Source: Amylibacter sp. SFDW26
GTDB taxonomy: Bacteria; Pseudomonadota; Alphaproteobacteria; Rhodobacterales; Rhodobacteraceae
Assembly (NCBI RefSeq): GCF_009184395.1
Contig: NZ_WEIC01000001.1
Coordinates: forward strand, 390,047-454,046
DNA length: 64,000 bases
Reading direction: 5' to 3'
The notes below the pieces were generated by a model. That model was not told where the DNA came from. It did no database searches and worked only from the letters and a program-made list of their open reading frames with translations. This document shows positions 1-7,363 of this stretch, in pieces. Within the stretch, counting starts at the first letter, position 1, and every line of letters begins with the position of its first letter. Both the position numbers and the translations under genes were made by a program.

Positions 1-25
1 TATTGGTAAATCTAAGCTTGCTCAT
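1..25 (-). CDS. possible 5' end of a gene running off the left edge
   Basis: An ATG on the minus strand at 25 is followed by eight open codons (MSKLRFTN) to the window edge. A purine-rich GGGAGA lies about 8 nt upstream, a good ribosome-binding site. Eight codons are too few to name a product. It may also be chance. Confidence 0.35.
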
Positions 26-245
26 GCCCGTGTCTCCCTGTGCCCGCCTTATTTTTATATGTGGTTTTTTTACCTTGCGGGCCTTGCTTGCAGGCACACT
101 ATCGAAGAAGCAGTATTTTTGGAAGCATATTGTTTTCACCTTTTTTTGTATTAGGCGGTGTTTTGCTTGATTTTGTGCTTGAAGTTTTCTTTCGACAGAA
201 TTAGTCAGGCCAAAGTTAAAGCATCGACTTTACACTTTTTAAAGC

Positions 246-333
246 GGAGAGGTGGCAGAGTGGTCGAATGCGGCGGTCTTGAAAACCGTTGAAGTGAGAG
301 CTTCCCAGGGTTCGAATCCCTGTCTCTCCGCCA
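246..333 (+). tRNA. tRNA-Ser (anticodon TGA)
   Basis: The acceptor stem GGAGAGG pairs with TCTCTCC, followed by discriminator G and an encoded CCA at 331-333. The anticodon stem-loop is CGGTC-TTGAAAA-C with anticodon TGA. There is a long class II variable arm (GTTGAAGTGAGAGCTTCCC) and the T-loop TTCGAATC. The length of 88 nt including CCA fits a serine tRNA. Confidence 0.97.
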
Positions 334-375
334 TTTCACACATATTGTTAAATCTGAATGATTTTTTTCATAAAA

Positions 376-594
376 TTATTGCTCAGTGATCATCGCCTTT
401 ACATCGTCGAGCTCTAATGCATTCCCACCGACGCCCCATTGGCCATCCTTAATTTCTTCGATGATGACAGAAGTAACATCGCGAAGTTTTTCGCTCGTGA
501 CTTCTGTGACACTACTTGTGATTTTTTCGATCAGTTCCCTTGATTGATTTTTATTCAGTTCATCTTTGAAAACTTTTACTGTGATTAGGGGCAT
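376..594 (-). CDS. 4-oxalocrotonate tautomerase family protein
   Basis: This is a small protein of 72 residues beginning MPLITVKVF. After removal of Met the catalytic Pro-1 of the tautomerase superfamily would be exposed, and the following beta strand and helix (residues 14-30) match the 4-OT fold. 4-OT enzymes are oligomeric cytosolic tautomerases acting on enol/keto acids. The size is slightly above the usual 60-65 residues. AAAGGA precedes the ATG. No catabolic genes adjoin it, so the substrate is unknown. Confidence 0.85.
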   Translation of the reverse strand: MPLITVKVFKDELNKNQSRELIEKITSSVTEVTSEKLRDVTSVIIEEIKDGQWGVGGNALELDDVKAMITEQ

Positions 595-630
595 TGGTTT
601 TTCCTTTGTAACTATCTATTTTATATTTTG

Positions 631-654
631 AAGGTTACTTTATCTGTGTAACTT
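631..654. promoter_or_regulatory. inverted repeat upstream of the tautomerase gene
   Basis: GTTAC (634-638) and GTAAC (648-652) form an inverted repeat separated by 9 nt, with flanking A and T bases extending the symmetry. It lies 37-60 bp upstream of the tautomerase start, beside a TTGACA-like hexamer on the same strand. It could be an operator. No regulator gene adjoins it. Confidence 0.35.
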
Positions 655-781
655 GTCAATTGACTTTTATGAAGGTTGCGAATTTGGTGTTATGGTCCCC
701 AACAATTTAACTCTCATGTATTAAAGCTAGACTTCTGTCTTCAAAGAATGTCACCTTTGTAAGACGAATTTGGGGTGTAGA

Positions 782-2131
782 ATGATGTTCTCAACGTTTT
801 TACAGGCAACGAGTTCTGTATCGTGTTTAAAAAGCACAATAGGGTTTGCCATATCAATGTTGGCTGTGTCCTGTGCGCCCGCGCCAAATCTGACGCAAAC
901 ACCAACCGTGTATTTGCAACAAGATTACCCAGCAAATATGATCCCAAAAGATTTGCAAACCACGCAACCAAAGCTGTATTTTATGACGGATCGATTTTTA
1001 TCGGATGAATGGACCGATCAAGAGCCATATTCATCAAACAGATCACCGTCTATGGCTTTTGGCGAAGTTACTGTTTCTTTTGGCAAAGATAAAAGCTGGG
1101 GCAATTTGGTCCAATCTAGTGAATCTAAGGAACGGGCAAAAGATATTAGTTTGAAAATTACGGATGCTGATGAGCTTATTCGCTTTCCTTCAACACCATT
1201 ATTGTTTGATTTATCAAATACTTCTGCTGATGCGAAAAATGATCCGGCATTTAGGACATACAAAAAACGCGAGATGGAGTTTAAGAACGCTTTGTCTAAT
1301 TTGTTAAAGCAATCGAATAAACGAGATGTGGTTTTATTTGTGCATGGGTTCAATAATGAATTTGATGATGCAGCCTATGCAATGGCGGATTTATGGCATT
1401 TTTCTGGCCGCATTGGCGTGCCGCTCTTTTTTACATGGCCTTCTGGTGCAGGCGGGTTGTTTGGATACTTCAAAGACCGTGAAAGCGGTGAATATTCCGT
1501 GTTCCACCTTAAGGAAACATTGCGTTTGATCTCACAAACTTCTGGGTTGGATAATGTTCATATTATTGCACATAGCCGTGGTGCCGATGTTGTAACAACG
1601 GCCTTGAGAGAACTGCTTATTGAGGCACGCGGGGCGGGTAAATCCCCTTATGAGACCTATAAGATTGAGAACTTAATTTTAGCAGCCCCAGATTTAGATT
1701 TCGGTATTGTCCGTCAACGTTTGATCGCAGAAAGATTTGCTACGGCATTTGGCCAGGTCAATATCTATGTGAACAAAAATGATGGTGCTTTAGGGATAGC
1801 CCAAAAGCTTGCAACAGGGCAACGGTTGGGGCGTTTAAGAAGCAGTAATTTAGAGCATATTGATAAGGCAATATTAGAGCGCGCAGGCAATGTGCATTTT
1901 ATTGATGTGGAAAATTCAGGATCATCTGTTGGGCATAGCTATTTTAGGCAGAATCCAAATGTTCTATCGGATATCGCTTTGACATTGCAAAGTAGTGCCA
2001 AACCTGGTGCAAAAGAGCGGCCATTGCTTCCTCTTGCAGGGAATTTTTGGCGCCTAACTGAGTTCTATCCATTTGATATTCGCCCAGAAGGTTTTGGACA
2101 GCCAGAAGTTGCTGAACGTGTTGGAAACTGA
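782..2131 (+). CDS. DUF900-type alpha/beta hydrolase, putative lipoprotein
   Basis: The protein of 449 residues has a hydrophobic N-terminus ending in AVSC (Cys31), a plausible lipobox, so export and lipidation are likely. The hydrolase domain covers about residues 65-400. It shows the strand and oxyanion turn VVLFVHGFNNE near residue 188 and the nucleophile elbow AHSRGA with Ser265. This architecture matches the DUF900/COG4782 family of esterase-like proteins of unknown substrate. I chose the ATG at 782 over a TTG at 770 because GGGG lies at a suitable distance upstream. It is convergent with hemC. Confidence 0.85.
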   Translation: MMFSTFLQATSSVSCLKSTIGFAISMLAVSCAPAPNLTQTPTVYLQQDYPANMIPKDLQTTQPKLYFMTDRFLSDEWTDQEPYSSNRSPSMAFGEVTVSFGKDKSWGNLVQSSESKERAKDISLKITDADELIRFPSTPLLFDLSNTSADAKNDPAFRTYKKREMEFKNALSNLLKQSNKRDVVLFVHGFNNEFDDAAYAMADLWHFSGRIGVPLFFTWPSGAGGLFGYFKDRESGEYSVFHLKETLRLISQTSGLDNVHIIAHSRGADVVTTALRELLIEARGAGKSPYETYKIENLILAAPDLDFGIVRQRLIAERFATAFGQVNIYVNKNDGALGIAQKLATGQRLGRLRSSNLEHIDKAILERAGNVHFIDVENSGSSVGHSYFRQNPNVLSDIALTLQSSAKPGAKERPLLPLAGNFWRLTEFYPFDIRPEGFGQPEVAERVGN

Positions 2132-2186
2132 TTACAATAATCTTAATGGAACTTATGAATGTAAGTACTCAGCTTATTAAGACAGT

Positions 2187-3104
2187 TTAAAAGAAGTTAC
2201 CGCCAGATTTTACCAACAGATCTGCGGCAAGTTTTTGACCCAATGCAAGGCCTTCTTTTGCTGGACCTGTTATAGTGCCGCTCACCTCATCCGAGCCATC
2301 TATGCGCAAAATTTGCCCCTGAAGGGTTAAACTATCGCCATTCAATGTTGCCAATCCCGCAATGGGTGTTTGGCAAGAGCCGTCTAGGGCTTTCAGGAAT
2401 GATCGTTCTGCGGCAAGGCGGGTTTTGGTGTCTGTATCTGCAATGGCTTGCAGCATATCGTGTATGGCTTGATTGTCTTTGTGACGTTCAATACCAATCG
2501 CCCCTTGCGCCACAGCTGGCAACAGATCATCGGTTTCAATTGCGGATTGCGCCACGGCGCTGTTGTCCAAACGGTTTAACCCAGCCATCGCAAGGAAGGT
2601 TGCGTCTGCGATACCTTCTTCCAATTTACGCAAACGTGTTTGGACATTGCCGCGAAATTCAACGACCTCGATATCAGGACGACGGTTTAAGATTTGTGCA
2701 CGACGGCGCAAACTGCTGGAGCCGAGTTTCGCGCCCTTTGGCAGGTCTGCGATGGATTTGTATTTTAGTGACACGAAAGCATCGCGTACATCTTCGCGTG
2801 GCAGGTAACAATCAAGGGTTAAACCCGCTGGTTGTTCAACTGGCATATCCTTCATTGAATGGACGGCCATATCGATGCTGCCATCCAGCAAAGCGTCTTC
2901 TATTTCTTTTGTAAATAGACCTTTACCACCGATTTCGCCCAAAGGGCGGTCTTGGATTTTATCGCCTGTTGTTTTGATCACAACGATTTCAAAACGATCT
3001 TCTGGCATATCATGGGCTGCCATCAGACGGGCACGGGTTTCATAGGCTTGGGCCAAGGCCAAAGGGGAACCGCGTGTGCCGATTTTGAGGGTTGGTTGCG
3101 TCAT
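2187..3104 (-). CDS. hemC: hydroxymethylbilane synthase (porphobilinogen deaminase)
   Basis: HemC polymerises four porphobilinogen molecules into hydroxymethylbilane on a covalently bound dipyrromethane cofactor. The 305-residue product has the family N-terminus KIGTRGSPLALAQA, the substrate-contact segment KTTGDK, and the cofactor-binding Cys in LDGSCQTPIAG. The start is the ATG giving MTQPTLKIG. An upstream in-frame extension is not family-like and would run into the divergent hemE promoter region. It is divergent from hemE, with 83 bp between the starts. Confidence 0.97.
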   Translation of the reverse strand: MTQPTLKIGTRGSPLALAQAYETRARLMAAHDMPEDRFEIVVIKTTGDKIQDRPLGEIGGKGLFTKEIEDALLDGSIDMAVHSMKDMPVEQPAGLTLDCYLPREDVRDAFVSLKYKSIADLPKGAKLGSSSLRRRAQILNRRPDIEVVEFRGNVQTRLRKLEEGIADATFLAMAGLNRLDNSAVAQSAIETDDLLPAVAQGAIGIERHKDNQAIHDMLQAIADTDTKTRLAAERSFLKALDGSCQTPIAGLATLNGDSLTLQGQILRIDGSDEVSGTITGPAKEGLALGQKLAADLLVKSGGNFF

Positions 3105-3187
3105 AAGTTCTCTTTTACGTGAATAATCCGATTTCAAACTCCACATATCATTCAGAACTTGGTAAGGCGAGTGGGAATAACGGGATT

Positions 3188-4228
3188 ATGATTGTGACAA
3201 AAAGCTCCAAAACCATTCTGCGCGCCCTTGCTGGCGAAACATTGGAAACGCCACCTGTGTGGATGATGCGCCAAGCGGGTCGGTATTTGCCAGAATATAT
3301 GGCAACGCGTGGGCAGGCAGGGGATTTCCTTTCGCTTTGTTACAATCCTGATTTGGCAACAGAGGTGACTTTGCAACCTATTCGCCGCTATGGGTTTGAT
3401 GCAGCTATTCTGTTCGCGGATATCCTGTTGGTGCCACAAGCATTGGGTGCCGATTTATGGTTTGTTACGGGTGAGGGGCCACGGTTATCAACCATCACAA
3501 CCATGGATGAGTTTAACAAGCTTAGCCCTGCGGATGATATTCACGAGACTTTGTCGCCGATTTACCAAACAGTTCACAATTTATCATCAGCTTTGCCATC
3601 TGAAACCACGTTGATTGGCTTTGCAGGTGCACCTTGGACGGTTGCGACCTATATGATTGCAGGGCGCGGCACGCCTGATCAGGGGCCAGCGCATAAGTTG
3701 ATGCAAGAAAATACCGAAGTGTTTGATGCGCTGATTGATCGGATTACCAAGGCAACGATCCTGTATTTGGCAGAACAGATCAAAGCGGGTGCCGAAGTGG
3801 TTAAGATTTTCGACAGTTGGGCAGGATCATTGAGTGCAGAAGCATTCGATCGATATTGTATCGCGCCGCATATTGAGATTGTGACAGCGTTAAAAGCTCA
3901 ATTCCCAGATGTACAAATTATTGGCTTTCCGCGTGGTGCTGATCAGAAATATATAGATTATGTGGATCAGGTTGATGTGGCCTGTGTAGCTGTGGATACG
4001 GCTGTATCTTCGGATTGGGCGGCTGAAAAATTGCAACCTAAGGTGTGTGTTCAAGGGAATTTGGATCAGACATTATTAGTGCCTGGTGGCGAAAAATTAA
4101 TTTCAGAAACCAAACGTGTTGTTGAAGCGTTTAAAAACGGCCCACACATTTTCAATCTGGGGCATGGCATCACACCAGACGCATCCCCAGATCATGTAAG
4201 CCAAATGTTAGAGGCTATTCGCGGTTAA
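3188..4228 (+). CDS. hemE: uroporphyrinogen decarboxylase
   Basis: HemE decarboxylates the four acetate side chains of uroporphyrinogen III to give coproporphyrinogen III. The 346-residue product contains the signature [14 protein letters not shown], the catalytic Asp region [19 protein letters not shown], and the C-terminal NLGHGI. The start at 3188 gives MIVTKSSK. An upstream GTG at 3119 would add 23 unlike residues. The stop shares a palindromic TTAA (4225-4228) with the convergent GST gene. Confidence 0.97.
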   Translation: MIVTKSSKTILRALAGETLETPPVWMMRQAGRYLPEYMATRGQAGDFLSLCYNPDLATEVTLQPIRRYGFDAAILFADILLVPQALGADLWFVTGEGPRLSTITTMDEFNKLSPADDIHETLSPIYQTVHNLSSALPSETTLIGFAGAPWTVATYMIAGRGTPDQGPAHKLMQENTEVFDALIDRITKATILYLAEQIKAGAEVVKIFDSWAGSLSAEAFDRYCIAPHIEIVTALKAQFPDVQIIGFPRGADQKYIDYVDQVDVACVAVDTAVSSDWAAEKLQPKVCVQGNLDQTLLVPGGEKLISETKRVVEAFKNGPHIFNLGHGITPDASPDHVSQMLEAIRG

Positions 4229-4854
4229 ACCAGCGCGCGCTGCATCAAGTCATAAGGATGCTTCCAACCATCTAATTTCGAAATGCGCGTCAACCATGCG
4301 TCGATGTGGGGCCAATCAGCACGATCAAAGCCATATGGTTCTGGGTAATACAGATATCCGCAGCATGAGATATCGGCCATTGTAACGTGGTCTGCTGCAA
4401 CCCAATCACGATCTGCTAGGTGATCGTTCAACACTGTATATGCGGCTTTAAGGCGGCCTTCGATGAAAGGGAACACTGCTGTCGGGCGTTTGTCTTCTGG
4501 TAGAAAATTCATCAAAAAACGTAACATGCCAGCTTGGGACGAAAGCTTGTGATTGTCCCATAAAATCCAACGCAAGACTTCGCGGCGCTCCTCTGGTGTG
4601 TTGCCGCCCAGTTTGCCAGTCTGTTCCGTGATGTAATCTTGGATAACACCTGATTGGCTGATCTTTACGTCACCATGTACCATGACGGGCACTTCGCCCA
4701 TTTCATTGACTTTTTTAAATTCATCACTGCGGGCTTCGCCTTTGAAAAAATCCACAAAGATTGGTTCCCAATCACAGCCCGCCAGTTCAAGGGCGAGAGC
4801 GGCTTTGTAAGCATTTCCAGATTCAGCGAAGCAATAAAGTTTATAATCTGACAT
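4225..4854 (-). CDS. glutathione S-transferase family protein
   Basis: The 209-residue protein has a thioredoxin-like N-terminal domain (residues 1-80, with the cis-Pro segment MGEVPVMV and the glutathione gamma-glutamyl contact QSGVIQDYI). An all-helical C-terminal domain follows (residues 90-209, with the N-capping motif [13 protein letters not shown]). It is therefore a canonical cytosolic GST. The electrophile or housekeeping role cannot be read from sequence. AAGG lies upstream of the ATG. It ends convergently on hemE. Confidence 0.9.
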   Translation of the reverse strand: MSDYKLYCFAESGNAYKAALALELAGCDWEPIFVDFFKGEARSDEFKKVNEMGEVPVMVHGDVKISQSGVIQDYITEQTGKLGGNTPEERREVLRWILWDNHKLSSQAGMLRFLMNFLPEDKRPTAVFPFIEGRLKAAYTVLNDHLADRDWVAADHVTMADISCCGYLYYPEPYGFDRADWPHIDAWLTRISKLDGWKHPYDLMQRALV

Positions 4855-4944
4855 AAGTGATACCTTTGTATTTGATTGCGCTCAGTTAAGGCGGGAATAA
4901 ATACAAAAGCAACTGTGATTTATTGTAATTGAGAGTTTGGGAAA

Positions 4945-5343
4945 TCAGGTGTTTTCCTGGGCTGCAAAGATCTCTTTGGCGGCGAATAAACCGTTTAGAG
5001 CGGCTGGAAATCCTGCGTAAACAGACATATGCATCATCACTTCGGTGATTTCGGCCTGCGTTAATCCGACGTTCAGGCTGGCTTGTATGTGGATTTTCAA
5101 TTGCGGTGTTGCTGTTCCCATAGCTGCCAGAGCTGCGATGGTGGCGATTTGGCGGTCGCGTCTGCACAAACCTTTGCGGTTGTAGATGTCGCCAAAGCCA
5201 TATTCTATGATGTAATTGGCAAAGTCAGGGGCAATATCTGCGAGCGCATCAATAACGTTTTGCCCTGCTTGCCCATCAATTTCAGCCAAGGCGCGCGCGC
5301 CGCGTTCATAGCGGCTTTCAGGTGCAGGTTGGTCTAATGTCAT
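4945..5343 (-). CDS. carboxymuconolactone decarboxylase family protein
   Basis: The 132-residue protein has the CMD/AhpD-like helical core: a central segment CRRDRQIATIAALAAMGTA and the helix EITEVMMHMSVYAGFPAALNG. It lacks the CxxC pair of AhpD, so it resembles true gamma-carboxymuconolactone decarboxylases rather than peroxidases. I chose the ATG at 5343, which has AGGA 9 nt upstream; a TTG three codons earlier is less likely. It overlaps the merR gene by 26 nt, so the pair is translated from one mRNA. Bacillus AdhR-type MerR regulators also control a CMD-family gene, which suggests carbonyl stress; that is inference. Confidence 0.85.
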   Translation of the reverse strand: MTLDQPAPESRYERGARALAEIDGQAGQNVIDALADIAPDFANYIIEYGFGDIYNRKGLCRRDRQIATIAALAAMGTATPQLKIHIQASLNVGLTQAEITEVMMHMSVYAGFPAALNGLFAAKEIFAAQENT

Positions 5344-5707
5344 CTTTTTCAATCCTTTTCATGGTTTTGGTGTAACCGTCTATTTTATGATCAAGGACAA
5401 GAAGGTTTTGCTGCATTTGAGAGACACGTTCGCGCAATTCTGCACGGTGTTCCATCAGGATCGCACGTCTTTTGACGCCGTTTTCATCACCTGATTGGCG
5501 ATAGGCGGCATAGGTCAACATTGTTTGGATCGACATGCCTGTTGATTTCATTTTACCAATAAAATCAATCCAAGCGAGTATTGTGTCATCATAATCGCGT
5601 TGACCAGATGCATCGCGATTTGCATAGGGCAAAAGTCTGATACGTTCATAATACCGGATCGTATGAGCGGATAGTCCTGTACGTTTTGCGAGCTCACCTA
5701 TTTTCAT
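5318..5707 (-). CDS. MerR family transcriptional regulator (AdhR/NmlR-like)
   Basis: The 129-residue protein opens with the MerR winged-helix signature MKIGELAKRTGLSAHTIRYY, then the wing segment SGQRDYDD. A long coiled-coil dimerisation helix with MEHRAELRERVSQMQQ follows. It lacks the metal-binding cysteine pattern of MerR, CueR or ZntR; the only Cys is the penultimate residue. The best match is the organic-electrophile-sensing AdhR/NmlR branch. It is the first gene of an operon with the CMD protein and sits behind its own 19-bp-spacer promoter. Confidence 0.9.
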   Translation of the reverse strand: MKIGELAKRTGLSAHTIRYYERIRLLPYANRDASGQRDYDDTILAWIDFIGKMKSTGMSIQTMLTYAAYRQSGDENGVKRRAILMEHRAELRERVSQMQQNLLVLDHKIDGYTKTMKRIEKDDIRPTCT

Positions 5708-5737
5708 CGACTGTCCAATCTTGTCTTGATGACAGTT

Positions 5738-5768
5738 TTTATAGTGGTTTGAGCGCGCTCTAAGTCAA
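5738..5768 (-). promoter_or_regulatory. MerR-type promoter with 19-bp spacer and palindromic operator
   Basis: On the minus strand, TTGACT (5768-5763) and TATAAA (5743-5738) are separated by exactly 19 bp. This over-long spacer is the hallmark of MerR-activated promoters. The spacer contains the perfect 10-bp palindrome GAGCGCGCTC (5751-5760). The predicted transcript begins about 24 nt before the merR start codon. Confidence 0.75.
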
Positions 5769-5791
5769 TATGGTAATTTCGGAAACGAAAA

Positions 5792-5821
5792 TAAAAAATG
5801 CACGCAGAATGTGCGTGCATT
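5792..5821 (-). terminator. intrinsic terminator of ilvN
   Basis: The arms AATGCACGC (5798-5806) and GCGTGCATT (5813-5821) form a 9-bp stem. Read on the minus strand it is followed by a U-run (the A tract at 5792-5799). It lies about 20 nt past the ilvN stop. Confidence 0.85.
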
Positions 5822-5842
5822 CAAAGTTGTTTTTAGATGTGC

Positions 5843-6403
5843 TTAAAGTCCGCGTGCGATTGCTGCCACACCTGTACGTGCCACTTCATCAAGACCCAAT
5901 GGGCGCATTAAATCAGCGAATGCATCGATTTTTTCAGGTGTGCCTGTCAATTCGAACACGAAGCTTTCCAATGTGGTATCAACCACATTTGCGCGGAAAA
6001 TATCGGCCGTTCTGATGGCTTCTAAACGTTTGTCGCCTTTACCTACGACTTTGAATAAAGCCAATTCGCGCTCAACGGATGGTCCTTCGACCGTCAGGTC
6101 GTGCACTTCGTAGACTGGAACCATACGGTCCAATTGTGCTTTGATTTGCTCAATCACAGACGGTGTCCCTGTTGTTACAACAGTGATGCGTGAACGGCTG
6201 CCTTCGTGATCGACTTCGGCGACGGTCAGGCTTTCGATGTTATAACCACGACCAGAGAATAAACCGATGACGCGCGCCAAAACACCTGCTTCGTTATCGA
6301 CTAAAACCGCAAGCGTGTGCGTTTCAATCGTATCGCCAGAGAAGTTTTTCAGGTCATAGGCGCTTTTACGGGAAGCCCCTTTTTTCAGTTTAACCGCGTT
6401 CAT
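5843..6403 (-). CDS. ilvN: acetolactate synthase small (regulatory) subunit
   Basis: The 186-residue protein has an N-terminal ACT domain (HTLAVLVDNEAGVLARVIGL, then FSGRGYNIESLTV) and a C-terminal ALS regulatory domain. It binds the IlvB catalytic subunit and confers valine feedback inhibition. The start at 6403 is set by AAGGAG 8 nt upstream. An upstream in-frame start would overlap the sulfotransferase-like gene. It lies 32 nt downstream of that gene and ends at a strong terminator. Confidence 0.96.
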   Translation of the reverse strand: MNAVKLKKGASRKSAYDLKNFSGDTIETHTLAVLVDNEAGVLARVIGLFSGRGYNIESLTVAEVDHEGSRSRITVVTTGTPSVIEQIKAQLDRMVPVYEVHDLTVEGPSVERELALFKVVGKGDKRLEAIRTADIFRANVVDTTLESFVFELTGTPEKIDAFADLMRPLGLDEVARTGVAAIARGL

Positions 6404-6435
6404 AATACGCTCCTTCGTGAATCGTTTGATTGATT

Positions 6436-7266
6436 CTAAGGCAAAGCGCACCCCGTGTCACCGCGCGTTTTGGCCAAAAGCGTACCTTCTGGTAAAATAG
6501 GGCGCCCATCTTGAGGTAAAAACATGCGATCGCGGATCAAAAGCTTGAATAAATTAGGGAATTCATCGCGAATACGTTTTTGATCCATAGGATCCATTTC
6601 ATTCTGATACCTATTTTTAACGCCCTTATTGAACTGAATGAACCGTCTGTTCAAGACATGATTTTTTACTTTATTCATAGGCAGATCGATCATTATGTTT
6701 TCCAATATGCGTTGCGTCATGAGTGGCATTCTGAATGCGAGGTCATGATAATAGATTGGTAGGCAATTGGGGCGGTAAAGCCATTGTGTGAAACTATCGA
6801 CCTGGCCGTGCAGATTGAAAATCGCGTCATCTATGCTGGCGATTTCAGAAAATGCATTGTGCCGGGCCAATCTGGATTTACGACCATGATCCAGCATAGA
6901 TAGGATCATTTCACGCGGGTCGCGGTAACTGGCGTGGATTATCGCTTTGCCGCGATTGATTAGGTCAATCACTGGGGGATCTGGGCGTGTATGGGTTTTG
7001 ATCACGATAGGATGACCCAAATCATATGCGCAATCCTCTAGGCATGTGACTTGTTTCTCGGTCAAATGCCGCGCGAAATTGATGTGTTTGTTCACGCCAA
7101 TAGCTTCTTTTGGCATGATGGGTTGTGGAAAGCCCGCGAGTTCAAGGGCGGTGCGTGCCAATTCAAAGGCAAGGGTCGAACCGCATTTAGTCATCCCGTA
7201 AGAAAAGATGATCTTTGGGCCCATGGGGTGTAGGCGTGGTTTAAAGTTATGTGCAAGTTGTGTCAT
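6436..7266 (-). CDS. sulfotransferase-like P-loop protein
   Basis: The 276-residue protein resembles PAPS-dependent sulfotransferases. IIFSYGMTKCGSTLAFELA (about residues 19-37) matches the 5'-phosphosulfate loop in fold but has Lys-Cys-Gly-Ser-Thr instead of the usual KSGTTW. YRDPREMILSML (near residue 115) matches the 3'-phosphate-binding RDPRD segment. No signal peptide is visible. It sits between ilvB (after ilvB's terminator) and ilvN, so it is probably co-transcribed with ilvN. No obvious acceptor is encoded nearby. A non-catalytic nucleotide-binding role is also possible. Confidence 0.7.
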   Translation of the reverse strand: MTQLAHNFKPRLHPMGPKIIFSYGMTKCGSTLAFELARTALELAGFPQPIMPKEAIGVNKHINFARHLTEKQVTCLEDCAYDLGHPIVIKTHTRPDPPVIDLINRGKAIIHASYRDPREMILSMLDHGRKSRLARHNAFSEIASIDDAIFNLHGQVDSFTQWLYRPNCLPIYYHDLAFRMPLMTQRILENIMIDLPMNKVKNHVLNRRFIQFNKGVKNRYQNEMDPMDQKRIRDEFPNLFKLLIRDRMFLPQDGRPILPEGTLLAKTRGDTGCALP

Positions 7267-7313
7267 GCTGCCAGATTGACGTGACTTTTTTAAAATTTAT
7301 TTAAAAGAAAACA

Positions 7314-7341
7314 AAAAACCCGCCTAAAAAAGCGGGTTTTT
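7314..7341 (-). terminator. intrinsic terminator downstream of ilvB
   Basis: The arms AAAAACCCGC (7314-7323) and GCGGGTTTTT (7332-7341) form a 10-bp stem with an 8-nt loop, with T-rich flanks on the minus-strand transcript. It separates ilvB from the sulfotransferase/ilvN pair. ilvN must therefore be expressed by read-through or from its own promoter. Confidence 0.85.
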
Positions 7342-7363
7342 AAAATTACTGCTTATATGTAGC

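Noticed and set aside
741-971. Minus-strand frame of 76 codons
   Set aside because: It overlaps the signal region of the DUF900 hydrolase and has no ribosome site or coding character.
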